A DNA stretch of 64,000 bases from Candidatus Eremiobacteraceae bacterium (GTDB lineage Bacteria > Vulcanimicrobiota > Vulcanimicrobiia > Eremiobacterales > Eremiobacteraceae): assembly GCA_035314825.1 (NCBI GenBank), contig DATFYX010000002.1, forward strand, positions 1 to 64,000. The letters run 5' to 3'. The translations under genes were made by a program, and so were the position numbers. The notes below the pieces were generated by a model that was not told where the DNA came from, did no database searches, and saw only the letters and a program-made list of their open reading frames with translations. How positions within the stretch are numbered: the first letter of the stretch is position 1; each line of letters opens with the position of its first letter. This document shows positions 56,854 to 64,000 of this stretch, piece after piece.

Positions 56854-57927
56854 TTAGGCTAGTTTGGTACCGCAGTTCCCGCAGAACTTCGCGCCGGCCG
56901 GATTCTGCTGATGGCAGCTCGGACACTCGACCGTTTGCGCCACCGCCTTGCCGCATTCCGGACAGAACTTCGAACCTGCCGGGATTTTGGCCTGACAATT
57001 CGGACAGGCGATCATCGCCACCGTTGCGCCCGCGGTGGCGCCGGCGGCCGCCGTGTTGGCGGCGTTCGCCTGCGCCTGCTGCTGCATCGCGGCGTTGATC
57101 ATGCCCGGCACGGCGAAGCCGAGTCCCGCGCCCATGCCGATGCCGGCGGCCGCACCCGCGGCGCCGCCCGGATTCTGCGCAGCGTCCTCGAGCGACTTGG
57201 CCGCTTTGAACTGCATGTACTGGTTCATGTTGCCGACGACGCCCATGCCGGTGCGCTCGTCGATGACCTTCTGCACGTCGTCCGGCGGCGTGATCGCATT
57301 GATGAGGAAGTCGATCAGCTCCACGCCGTACTGCGCGAAATCGTCCTTGACGCGCGTCTTGGCTGCCGCGTCGAGCGCGTCGTAGTACTTGGCCAGGTCG
57401 AGCAGGCTCTTGACCGTCTCACCCAACAGGTTGTTCAGGCGCGAGACGATGATGTTGCGGAAGAAGTCCTGCAGCGACTCTTGCGTGTAGACGTTCTGCG
57501 TGCCGACGATCTTGTTCACGAACAGCTGCGCGTCGTTCACGCGCACGCTGAAGATGCCGTACGCGCGCAGGCGGACCATCGAGAACTCGGCGTCGCGGAA
57601 CAGGATCGGCTCGGCCGTGCCCCAGTGCAGGTTGGTGAACACGTTCATGCTCACGAAGTAGACCTGCGATTGGAACGGCGACGTGCCACCGAACGGGATC
57701 GACAGGAACTTCGTCAGGACCGGCATGTTCTGCGTCGACAGCGTGTAGCGGCCGGGCGTGAACGTGTCGAGCGCGCGGCCGTCGCGGAAGAACACCGCGG
57801 CCTGGCTCTCCTGGACGATCAGCTGGCTGCCCCACTTGATGTCGGTGGAGCCGGCTTCGGGCCAGCGATGCACGATCTGCTGCCCGCTGTCGTCGAAGAA
57901 TTCGATGACGGAAAGACCGAGTGCCAT
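56854..57927 (-). CDS. SPFH-domain protein with two C-terminal zinc ribbons
   Basis: 357 residues. The SPFH/YdjI-like domain spans about 20-240 (for example [20 protein letters not shown] and [20 protein letters not shown]). A Gly/Ala-rich low-complexity linker follows (about 245-300), then two zinc ribbons: [19 protein letters not shown] and [19 protein letters not shown]. Such proteins scaffold membrane microdomains or stress responses. The next gene upstream (58037-58669) encodes a possible partner. GAGG lies upstream of ATG 57927. Confidence 0.85.
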   Translation of the reverse strand: MALGLSVIEFFDDSGQQIVHRWPEAGSTDIKWGSQLIVQESQAAVFFRDGRALDTFTPGRYTLSTQNMPVLTKFLSIPFGGTSPFQSQVYFVSMNVFTNLHWGTAEPILFRDAEFSMVRLRAYGIFSVRVNDAQLFVNKIVGTQNVYTQESLQDFFRNIIVSRLNNLLGETVKSLLDLAKYYDALDAAAKTRVKDDFAQYGVELIDFLINAITPPDDVQKVIDERTGMGVVGNMNQYMQFKAAKSLEDAAQNPGGAAGAAAGIGMGAGLGFAVPGMINAAMQQQAQANAANTAAAGATAGATVAMIACPNCQAKIPAGSKFCPECGKAVAQTVECPSCHQQNPAGAKFCGNCGTKLA

Positions 57928-58036
57928 GACTAGATACCTACCTCGCGCTCACGCCGTTTGAGTACAACGGGTTCTACCTAGTAGCGTCGGCTGGTGTTTC
58001 AAGGGTTCGGAGTTGTTGTCCCGCGTCCCGCGGGCG

Positions 58037-58669
58037 TTAGGTCTGCGGCGCGGTGAGCGGGTCGAACAGATGCTGGCGCGCTTCGAAGCGCCTGTCGAAC
58101 TCGGCGGTGAGCGCATCGAAGCTCTGCAGCGCCTGCGCGAGCTTGGTCGGATCGCCCGCCGCACCTTCGACGCCGGCGACGGCTGAATCGAACGACGGCA
58201 GCTCGTTCATGATGCCGGTATCGTACTGATACAGACGCGCGAGCTCCGGCTCGCCGAGCTGCACGCGGTCGAACACCGCTGAGTACCCGTAGTCGGCGAA
58301 GCGCATGCGGTCGATGAGCCGGCCGAGGCGCCGTTTGCTCTGATCGATCAGCGCGAGACCATCCAGACTGCCCGAGCGCGAGGCAGCGTCGACGACCGCG
58401 TCAAGCCGCTCTTGCACGCCGGTCAGCCGCTCGCCGATGACCGCGCGCAGTTGCTTGTCGGCGATGCGCCGGTCCTCAACCGCTTTGTAGCCGGCAAACC
58501 CCGGGATCAAGTGAGCCAGGTTGGCCAACGCTTCGCCGACCGGCGGCAGATGCAGGCCGGCGCTCGTAGCGGCAGACGCCTGTGCGGGCGCTTGCTCTTG
58601 CGCGGGCACGGCGGCCGGGGTTGCGGGCGTAATGGTCGCAGGGGTCTGAGGCGCGTTCTGGTCAGGCAT
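58037..58669 (-). CDS. Hypothetical helical protein beside the SPFH gene
   Basis: 210 residues. A Pro/Ala/Gln-rich N-terminus (about 1-50) is followed by a helical domain with KQLRAVIGERLTGVQERLDA and LALIDQSKRRLGRLIDRMRF, and an acidic-aromatic stretch (RLYQYDTGIMNELPSFDSAV). No family recognised, though the helical part resembles toxic-anion- or PspA-like partners. ATG 58669 is preceded by GGAG. It is followed 109 bases later by the SPFH gene on the same strand. Confidence 0.65.
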   Translation of the reverse strand: MPDQNAPQTPATITPATPAAVPAQEQAPAQASAATSAGLHLPPVGEALANLAHLIPGFAGYKAVEDRRIADKQLRAVIGERLTGVQERLDAVVDAASRSGSLDGLALIDQSKRRLGRLIDRMRFADYGYSAVFDRVQLGEPELARLYQYDTGIMNELPSFDSAVAGVEGAAGDPTKLAQALQSFDALTAEFDRRFEARQHLFDPLTAPQT

Positions 58670-58761
58670 GTAACGGTGGCTCCTTATCGGCTGGCTCGTG
58701 CGGCCGACGTTCCGCCTACTATATCGGCATACCCGTCGAAAGGTTTCCGGGATGTCCCGTT

Positions 58762-59790
58762 TCAGCCCGCGAGCGCTTCCTCGCAATCGGCGTCGCCGAC
58801 GGGCTCGAGGTCGCGCGAGCGCGCCTCCTCGAGGATCGCGCGCACGTCATCGGCCGAGGGCGCGTGATTGATGCGTTCGCGAAGCGTCGACGCGTCGCGC
58901 ACGCCTTTGAGATACCAACCGAGGTGCTTGCGCATCTGCAGCACGCCGGACTTCTCGCCGTAGCGCTCGACCATCGCATCGAGGTGCGCGCGCGCGAAGT
59001 CGACGCGCTCTTGCACGCTCGGCGGCGGGGGCGGCGGCTCGCCGCGCATCGCAGCCGCTATCTCGGCGATGAGCCATGGGTCGCCAAGCGTCGCGCGGCC
59101 CACCATGATCGCGTCGACGCCCGTCTCGCGCAGCCGGCGCATCGCATCCGCGGCGCTCGCGATATCGCCGTTGCCGATGACGGGAACGTGCAGCGCTTCC
59201 TTGAGGCGCGCGATGTAGGACCAATCGGCGCTTCCTTTATAGAACTGTTTGCCGTAACGCCCGTGCAGCGTGAACGCGTCGATGCCCACGGCCTCCGCGC
59301 GTTTTGCGATATCGAGATGGGTGAAGTTGTCCGACTCCCATCCCAAACGCATCTTCACCGTGACCGGCACCTTGAGGACCGCTTTGCGCACCGCTGCGCA
59401 GATGCTCACCGCCAGATCCGGATCGCGCAGAACCGCCGCGCCGTCGCCGCCTTTGACGATCTTAGGCGCCGGACAGCCGAAGTTGATGTCGACGATGTCC
59501 GCGCCGCACTCTTCGACGAAGCGCGCCGCGCGGGCCATGACGTCGGGATCGCTGCCGTGCAGCTGGACCGCGGTCGGGCGCTCCTGCGCGTACACGTCGA
59601 TCATCTCGAGCGTGCGCGCGTTCATGCGCACGAGCGACTGCGCCGACACGAATTCGCTCACCGTCAAGCCCAGGCCGAACGGTTTGAACAGCCGCCGGAA
59701 CAGCGCGTTGGTCACGCCCGCCATCGGCGCGAGCGCCAGCGGCGGGAACATCTCGATTCCGCCGATCGTGAGGGGACGCACGGCTGCCAT
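58762..59790 (-). CDS. tRNA-dihydrouridine synthase
   Basis: 342 residues. FMN-binding TIM barrel with the family signatures LAPMAGVTNALFRRLF, VDINFGCPAPKIVKGGDGAA (catalytic Cys in GCPAPK), TLHGRYGKQFYKGSADW and VIGNGDIASAADA. It reduces uridines in tRNA D-loops. DusB is the closest bacterial type. ATG 59790 is chosen because the barrel starts a few residues later; the long frame upstream is antisense of the Ycf48-like gene. Confidence 0.93.
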   Translation of the reverse strand: MAAVRPLTIGGIEMFPPLALAPMAGVTNALFRRLFKPFGLGLTVSEFVSAQSLVRMNARTLEMIDVYAQERPTAVQLHGSDPDVMARAARFVEECGADIVDINFGCPAPKIVKGGDGAAVLRDPDLAVSICAAVRKAVLKVPVTVKMRLGWESDNFTHLDIAKRAEAVGIDAFTLHGRYGKQFYKGSADWSYIARLKEALHVPVIGNGDIASAADAMRRLRETGVDAIMVGRATLGDPWLIAEIAAAMRGEPPPPPPSVQERVDFARAHLDAMVERYGEKSGVLQMRKHLGWYLKGVRDASTLRERINHAPSADDVRAILEEARSRDLEPVGDADCEEALAG

Positions 59791-59869
59791 CAAGACATGT
59801 GTTCGACTCGGCCGCGCGCGGCGCCTCGACGCGGTAGGGCGTCGCCGATCCGCTCCTGAACGTGGACGC

Positions 59870-60991
59870 ATGGGCACATATCGTACTGCGGTCGCTTGCG
59901 CCGTCATCGCGACCGCATGTTTCGCTTTCATCGCCGCGCCCGCACCGGCATCCGCTGCACTGCGCGCGGTCGCGTTCGTCTCGTCGACCACCGGGTGGGT
60001 CGGCGGCGACGGCACGATCCTCGCCACGACCGACGGCGGCAAGACGTGGCAGCGCCAGTACAGCGGTCGCGCGCAGATATCGGCGCTGAGCTTCATCAGT
60101 CCGGCGGTCGGTTGGGCGGCAGGCGTCGATCCGATCCCGGGAACCGGCGTGCTGCTCGGCACGCGCGACGGCGGGCATACGTGGTCGCCGCTCGGCGAGC
60201 CGCACAGTCCGGCGCGCCAGATCAGTTTCGCGAGCGCGCTCGTCGGCTTTGCGATGGCGGGCGGCTCGCCGCTTCAGGCCAGCGGCGCTACCGAACGCAT
60301 TCCGCCATTCTTCGGCGGCAGGCTCGCCGCGACGGCCGACGGCGGGCGCTCGTGGCACGTGCTCGACGCGCCGATGCTCGTCGATTCGACCTGCGCCTCG
60401 AACACGCAGCATATGTGGGCGGCGTATCAGGCCGCGGTGCTGCGCTCGGACGATGCCGGCGACTCGTTCTCCAACGTCTTCTCTCCGATGATCGACACCA
60501 AGCGCGTATGGTACGCGACGATCGAGTGCGCCGGCGCAGACGTGGCGTGGGTGCAGTTCGCCGGTGTCGCGACGGGCGAGCAGCGCGCGTACGTGGTGTT
60601 CCGGACCAGCGACGCCGGTCTGCATTGGCTGACGGTGCTCGCGAACAAACGCACACCCGACGCCTATCCGCATCTCGAGGGCGCACCGGCCGACGGACCG
60701 GGACCGTGGCCTGGACCGTTCTCCGTCGTGGACGCGAACAGCGCGTTCTTCCTGGGTGCGTGCCCGCAGTGCGGTTCGCATGGCGCCGTCTCCGTCATCG
60801 GCACCAACGACGGCGGGAAGACCTGGCAATCTATCTCGACCGTTCCTGATGTGACGCTCGCCGGGCCCGTCGCGGTATCATTTCCCGATTCGCAGCACGG
60901 CTGGGTCGTCGGTACGTCGGCCAGCGGCGCGCCGGTCATCGCTGCCAGCGCCGACGGCGGCATCACCTGGACGGAACAGGGCGCGCGATGA
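59870..60991 (+). CDS. Exported Ycf48-like beta-propeller protein
   Basis: 373 residues with a signal peptide (about 1-29). BNR/Asp-box repeats recur every ~45 residues (TILATTDGGKTWQRQ, LLGTRDGGHTWSPL, LAATADGGRSWHVL, VIGTNDGGKTWQSI, IAASADGGITWTEQ), as in Ycf48 and sialidase-like propellers. Its partner and role are unknown; it overlaps the amidohydrolase start (ATGA), so the two are coupled. The long frame upstream from 59270 is antisense to the Dus gene. Confidence 0.85.
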   Translation: MGTYRTAVACAVIATACFAFIAAPAPASAALRAVAFVSSTTGWVGGDGTILATTDGGKTWQRQYSGRAQISALSFISPAVGWAAGVDPIPGTGVLLGTRDGGHTWSPLGEPHSPARQISFASALVGFAMAGGSPLQASGATERIPPFFGGRLAATADGGRSWHVLDAPMLVDSTCASNTQHMWAAYQAAVLRSDDAGDSFSNVFSPMIDTKRVWYATIECAGADVAWVQFAGVATGEQRAYVVFRTSDAGLHWLTVLANKRTPDAYPHLEGAPADGPGPWPGPFSVVDANSAFFLGACPQCGSHGAVSVIGTNDGGKTWQSISTVPDVTLAGPVAVSFPDSQHGWVVGTSASGAPVIAASADGGITWTEQGAR

Positions 60992-62166
60992 GCCTCGACC
61001 TGTTGACGGTTCCGGAGCCCGTCGTGCGCGACGTCATCGCGTTGCGCCGCGATTTCCACGTGCATCCCGAGCTCGGCTTCGAAGAAGTGCGCACCGCCGG
61101 TATCGTCGCGGGACGGCTCAAGTCGTTGGGTTATGAAGTGCGCACCGGGATCGGGCAGACCGGCGTCGTCGGCATCTTGCGTACGAAGCGGCCGGGCAAG
61201 ACGATCTTACTGCGCGCCGACATGGACTGCTTGCCGATCCAGGAGCGCAGCGGGGTCGAGTTCTCCTCGCAGGCGGCGGGCAAGATGCACGCGTGCGGAC
61301 ACGACGGCCACACCGCGATGCTGCTGGGCGCGGCGCAGATGATCATGGAGCGGCGCGATGTCATCCACGGCACGATCGTTTTGTGCTTCCAACCGGCCGA
61401 GGAAGGTAAGGGTGGCGCGCGCGCGATGATAGAGGACGGCGTGCTCGACGACCCGCACGTCGATCGCGTCTACGGCCTTCATCTGACGTCATTGTATCCG
61501 ACCGGCCAGGTGCTCGTGCGTCCGGGGCCGGTCATGGCTTCGAGCGACTCGATCGAAGTGACCATCCGCGGGCGCGGCGGTCACGGCGCAGCGCCGCACC
61601 AAACCGTGGATCCGATTCTCACGTCTGCATATTTCGTGTCTCAATTACAATCGGTGGTCAGCCGCAACGTCGACCCGATAGAACCGGCGGTCGTCACGGT
61701 CGGCGCGATCCACGGCGGCACGATCCACAACGTCATACCCGACGCCGTCGAGCTGCTCGGCACCGTGCGCGCCTTCTCCGAACCGGAGCGGGAGGAGATG
61801 AAACCGCGCATCGAGCGCGTGCTGGCGGGCTGCTGCGCAGCGCAGGGCGCCTCATATGAGTACCGTTACATCAACCGCTATCCGGTCACGGTCAACGACG
61901 CGGCCGAGGCAGCGTACGTGCGCGATCTGGCCGAGCGCACGGTCGGCGCCACGCGTCTGGGGCAGCTGGCGCAGACCATGGGCGCGGAGGACTTCTCGTT
62001 CATGCTGCTGCGCCGGCCGGGCTGCTTCTTCTTCGTCGGATCGCAGTCGGGCGAGAGCACCGCCGTCGCCCACCACAACGCGCGCTTCGCGATCGACGAG
62101 GCCTGCTTGCCTGCCGGCGTCCAGATGATGGTCGCGCTCGCGCTCGACGCGCCGCAGCGCGCATAG
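60988..62166 (+). CDS. M20D-family amidohydrolase (hippurate/N-acyl amino acid hydrolase type)
   Basis: 392 residues. Metal ligands are in KMHACGHDGHTAMLLGAAQM near residue 90 and FQPAEEGKGGARAMIEDGVL near 132. The dimerisation domain (about 180-290) contains GRGGHGAAPHQTVDPILTSA, and the last metal His is in SVFMLL-type context near 335 (EDFSFMLLRRPGCFFFVG). Substrates are typically N-acyl amino acids or indole-amino-acid conjugates. It is coupled to the Ycf48-like gene. Confidence 0.9.
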   Translation: MSLDLLTVPEPVVRDVIALRRDFHVHPELGFEEVRTAGIVAGRLKSLGYEVRTGIGQTGVVGILRTKRPGKTILLRADMDCLPIQERSGVEFSSQAAGKMHACGHDGHTAMLLGAAQMIMERRDVIHGTIVLCFQPAEEGKGGARAMIEDGVLDDPHVDRVYGLHLTSLYPTGQVLVRPGPVMASSDSIEVTIRGRGGHGAAPHQTVDPILTSAYFVSQLQSVVSRNVDPIEPAVVTVGAIHGGTIHNVIPDAVELLGTVRAFSEPEREEMKPRIERVLAGCCAAQGASYEYRYINRYPVTVNDAAEAAYVRDLAERTVGATRLGQLAQTMGAEDFSFMLLRRPGCFFFVGSQSGESTAVAHHNARFAIDEACLPAGVQMMVALALDAPQRA

Positions 62167-62221
62167 GTCACACACGCTCGGACGAGCAAGGCGTTTGGGA
62201 GCAGGGTTCGAACAACGCTAG

Positions 62222-62986
62222 GTGGCGCGAGCGCTCTCGATCGACACGGATTTCGTCTACCGGCCGCCCAGCGGTTCGCGTCCGCACGTCGTGCTGTTGC
62301 CGGGTCTGGTCGCCGGCCGGTGGATGTGGGAGCCGACGCTCCAGGCGCTGGCGGCAAACGGCTACGGGTTCCTCACGCTCGAGCACCCGCTCGCCGGAGA
62401 GCACGATTCGGTCGAACCGATCACGCACGGCGTGATCGATCTCATGGACCGTTGCGGGATCGCGTCGGCGGTGATGGTGGGCGGCTCGTTCGGCTCGCGC
62501 ATCGCGATCGACTGCGCATTGAAATTCCCAAAGCGCGTCGACATGCTCGCGCTCTCAGGCGCGCCAGGTTCTGTCACGACCACGCAGCTCGGCGTCGGAT
62601 TTCAGGGCAAGGCGACGCGCGCGTTCTGCCTGTTCCTCGTCGACAAGATCTTCTACGACCGCCGCCACGTCGACGAGGCGGAGATAGAGGCGATGATACG
62701 GCTCTTCAGAGATACGCGGCGGACGGTCAACGCGATGCGCCTTATGAAAGAGTGCAGCGGCTTCGATTATGCGAGCGCGCTCGCGCGCATCGATCCAGCG
62801 GTGCTGATGATCTGGGGAGCGTACGATCAGATAAGCCCGTGCGAGACCTGGCAGCGCGATCTGGCGCCCAGCGCGCGGCGCGGGTCGTTCTTCCGCATCG
62901 AACGCTGCGGCCACGTGCCGATGATCGAGCGCCCACGGATCTTCAACGCGCTGCTGCTCGACCGTCTGCAACCCGCGCTCTCCTAG
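62222..62986 (+). CDS. Alpha/beta hydrolase
   Basis: 254 residues. Nucleophile Ser is in MVGGSFGSRIAID near residue 83, the acid Asp in WGAYDQISP near 201, and the His in RCGHVPMIERP near 227, giving a full Ser-Asp-His triad. Substrate unknown. It starts at GTG 62222. Its TAG stop overlaps the opposite-strand stop of the ABC ATPase gene on the shared CTAG. Confidence 0.85.
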   Translation: MARALSIDTDFVYRPPSGSRPHVVLLPGLVAGRWMWEPTLQALAANGYGFLTLEHPLAGEHDSVEPITHGVIDLMDRCGIASAVMVGGSFGSRIAIDCALKFPKRVDMLALSGAPGSVTTTQLGVGFQGKATRAFCLFLVDKIFYDRRHVDEAEIEAMIRLFRDTRRTVNAMRLMKECSGFDYASALARIDPAVLMIWGAYDQISPCETWQRDLAPSARRGSFFRIERCGHVPMIERPRIFNALLLDRLQPALS

Positions 62987-63663
62987 GCTTGTAACACTCC
63001 GTCTTCGAGGCGCACGATGCGATCGGCGAAGTGAACGATGCGCGGGTCGTGCGTCACCGTCAAGACGGCCGCGCCGCGCGACTTGGTAAGCGCCCGCAGC
63101 AATTCCGTGACGTGCCGGCCGTTCTCCGCGTCGAGCGACGCGGTCGGTTCGTCTGCCATGATGAGCGGCGGCGAACCGGCCAGCGCGCGCGCGATCGCGA
63201 CGCGCTGCTTCTCGCCCGCCGAGAGATCATGCGGTTTGCGATTCGACTTGTCGCCCAAGCCGACTTCATCGAGCAACGCCAGGGCCTGCGCACGCGAGTC
63301 CGTTTTGCCCGCACCCTTGAGCGCCAGCGCAAGCTCGACGTTTTCTCGCGCGGTCAGCGCGCCGAACAGATTGAAGCCTTGGAAGATGAAGCCGACGTGC
63401 AGGAGGCGGAAGCGCGCGAGCGCGCGCGAGCGCAACGAGGTGAGCTGGAAGCCGCAAGCCATGACGGCGCCCTTCGTCGGCGTGAGGATCCCTCCAAGGA
63501 TCGACACCAGCGTCGTCTTGCCCGAGCCCGAGGGACCCATGAGCAGCAAGAACTCGCCCGGCATGACGTCGAGCGTCACTCCGCGCAGCGCATGGACGTC
63601 CGATCCGCCGTTGTGGTAGGTCATGTACAGATCGCGCGCGGCGACCGCGACCGGATCGCTCAT
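62983..63663 (-). CDS. ABC exporter ATPase (LolD/MacB type)
   Basis: 226 residues. Walker A GPSGSGKTT, Q-loop FIFQGFNLFGALTARENVEL, signature LSAGEKQRVAIARALAG and Walker B LIMADEPTASLD are all present. The size and the partner FtsX-like permease mark a LolCDE/MacB-type exporter for lipoproteins, peptides or drugs. ATG 63663 overlaps the permease stop (ATGA); the open frame to 63732 was rejected. Confidence 0.92.
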   Translation of the reverse strand: MSDPVAVAARDLYMTYHNGGSDVHALRGVTLDVMPGEFLLLMGPSGSGKTTLVSILGGILTPTKGAVMACGFQLTSLRSRALARFRLLHVGFIFQGFNLFGALTARENVELALALKGAGKTDSRAQALALLDEVGLGDKSNRKPHDLSAGEKQRVAIARALAGSPPLIMADEPTASLDAENGRHVTELLRALTKSRGAAVLTVTHDPRIVHFADRIVRLEDGVLQA

Positions 63664-64000
63664 GCCTTGAACACTATCGCGGGATCGACGCGCAAGGCCC
63701 GCTGCACTGCGAAGATGCCCGACGCGACACACATGACCGCGATCACCGCCAGCGTGAGCAACGCGCTTGTCGGGGTGATGAGGATAAGAATGCCTTTATG
63801 CGCCTGAGACCACGCAGCGATGACGAGGCTCAGCGCGATGCCGGGCACGAAACCGAGCAGCGCCATCAGCAGCGCCTGTTCGGCGACCACCGCGTAGAAC
63901 AGCGAATCCGGCGCACCCATCGCCCGCAATGTGCCGTACTCTTTGATGTGCTCGACGATCGAGGTGTACAGGATCTGTCCGGCGACCGTCACGCCGACGA
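63660..64000 (-). CDS. FtsX-like ABC permease, C-terminal part (cut by window end)
   Basis: About 113 C-terminal residues are visible; the 5' end lies beyond the window. Three hydrophobic helices match the last part of a MacB/LolC FtsX domain, with EYGTLRAMGAPDSLFYAVVA before helix 2 and the end VQRALRVDPAIVFKA. It forms the exporter with the ATPase downstream. Confidence 0.88.
   Translation of the reverse strand, partial: VGVTVAGQILYTSIVEHIKEYGTLRAMGAPDSLFYAVVAEQALLMALLGFVPGIALSLVIAAWSQAHKGILILITPTSALLTLAVIAVMCVASGIFAVQRALRVDPAIVFKA

Noticed and set aside
62196-62216. tRNA-like T-arm sequence (GGGTTCGAAC) before the hydrolase gene
   Set aside because: No acceptor stem, D-arm or anticodon arm can be folded around it; it is a chance match in an intergenic stretch.

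Overview
The window is very GC-rich, gene-dense bacterial chromosome from an organism with an outer membrane: it carries two TonB-dependent receptors, several lipoproteins and a flagellar basal-body operon. I see no tRNA, rRNA, CRISPR array, insertion sequence or prophage. The mix of diderm features with Terrabacteria-like housekeeping genes (lysS-greA pair, MocR and LAL regulators, LutABC) fits an uncultivated lineage such as Candidatus Eremiobacterota (WPS-2). That placement is inference from gene content only. Genes are packed in long co-oriented runs with many 4-base ATGA or GTGA overlaps, so translational coupling is common.

Layout. 0-3.3 kb: an ECF sigma/RskA-type anti-sigma pair, an EgtB-like sulfoxide synthase and a small hypothetical gene. 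3.3-9.9 kb (minus): a MocR-type regulator, proline-catabolic PruA, a membrane protein, and a coupled FAD oxidoreductase/SRPBCC/ketosynthase trio that looks like a small biosynthetic operon. 10.2-17.1 kb: rhodanese, aquaporin, MoeZ-type adenylyltransferase, a lutABC operon with a lipoprotein gene inserted between lutB and lutC, and a dienoyl-CoA reductase-like SDR. 17.1-32.4 kb: a metal and thiol-redox island. It holds two cassettes of a small membrane protein plus a TonB receptor, a SCO1 copper chaperone, a cupin, a MauE/DoxX-like protein and a TlpA thioredoxin. It also holds two DUF3105 proteins with a 43-residue membrane peptide, an Nramp-like transporter with its DtxR/MntR-like regulator, and a Zn/Mn-type ABC importer ending in fur. 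Fur-like palindromes of the same design sit at both outer edges of this island (17113-17137 and 32364-32388), and a tandem 16-bp palindrome overlaps the DtxR-like start codon (29161-29192).

32.4-37.5 kb (minus): flgB-flgC-fliE-fliF-fliH-fliI-transglycosylase with no fliG; FliF ends in a tail that resembles FliG. 37.6-42.5 kb: a secreted protein, a GAF/PAS adenylate cyclase, rplM-rpsI with a clear promoter and terminator, and an M50 protease. 42.5-48.6 kb: truA, a run of secreted or membrane proteins that includes two very short genes, and a divergent LAL-type LuxR regulator. 48.6-54.5 kb (minus): acyl-ACP-reductase-like gene, quinate dehydrogenase-like gene, greA and lysS, then an SRPBCC gene flanked by inverted palindromes, and a class III aminotransferase. 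54.6-64 kb: a quinoprotein, an SPFH/zinc-ribbon protein, a tRNA-dihydrouridine synthase, a Ycf48-like propeller, an M20 amidohydrolase, an alpha/beta hydrolase and the start of an ABC exporter.

The most noteworthy signals are the metal island with its shared operators, and a family of GGAG-tagged extragenic palindromes (42.5, 52.7, 53.2 and 55.2 kb) whose stems show compensatory base changes.
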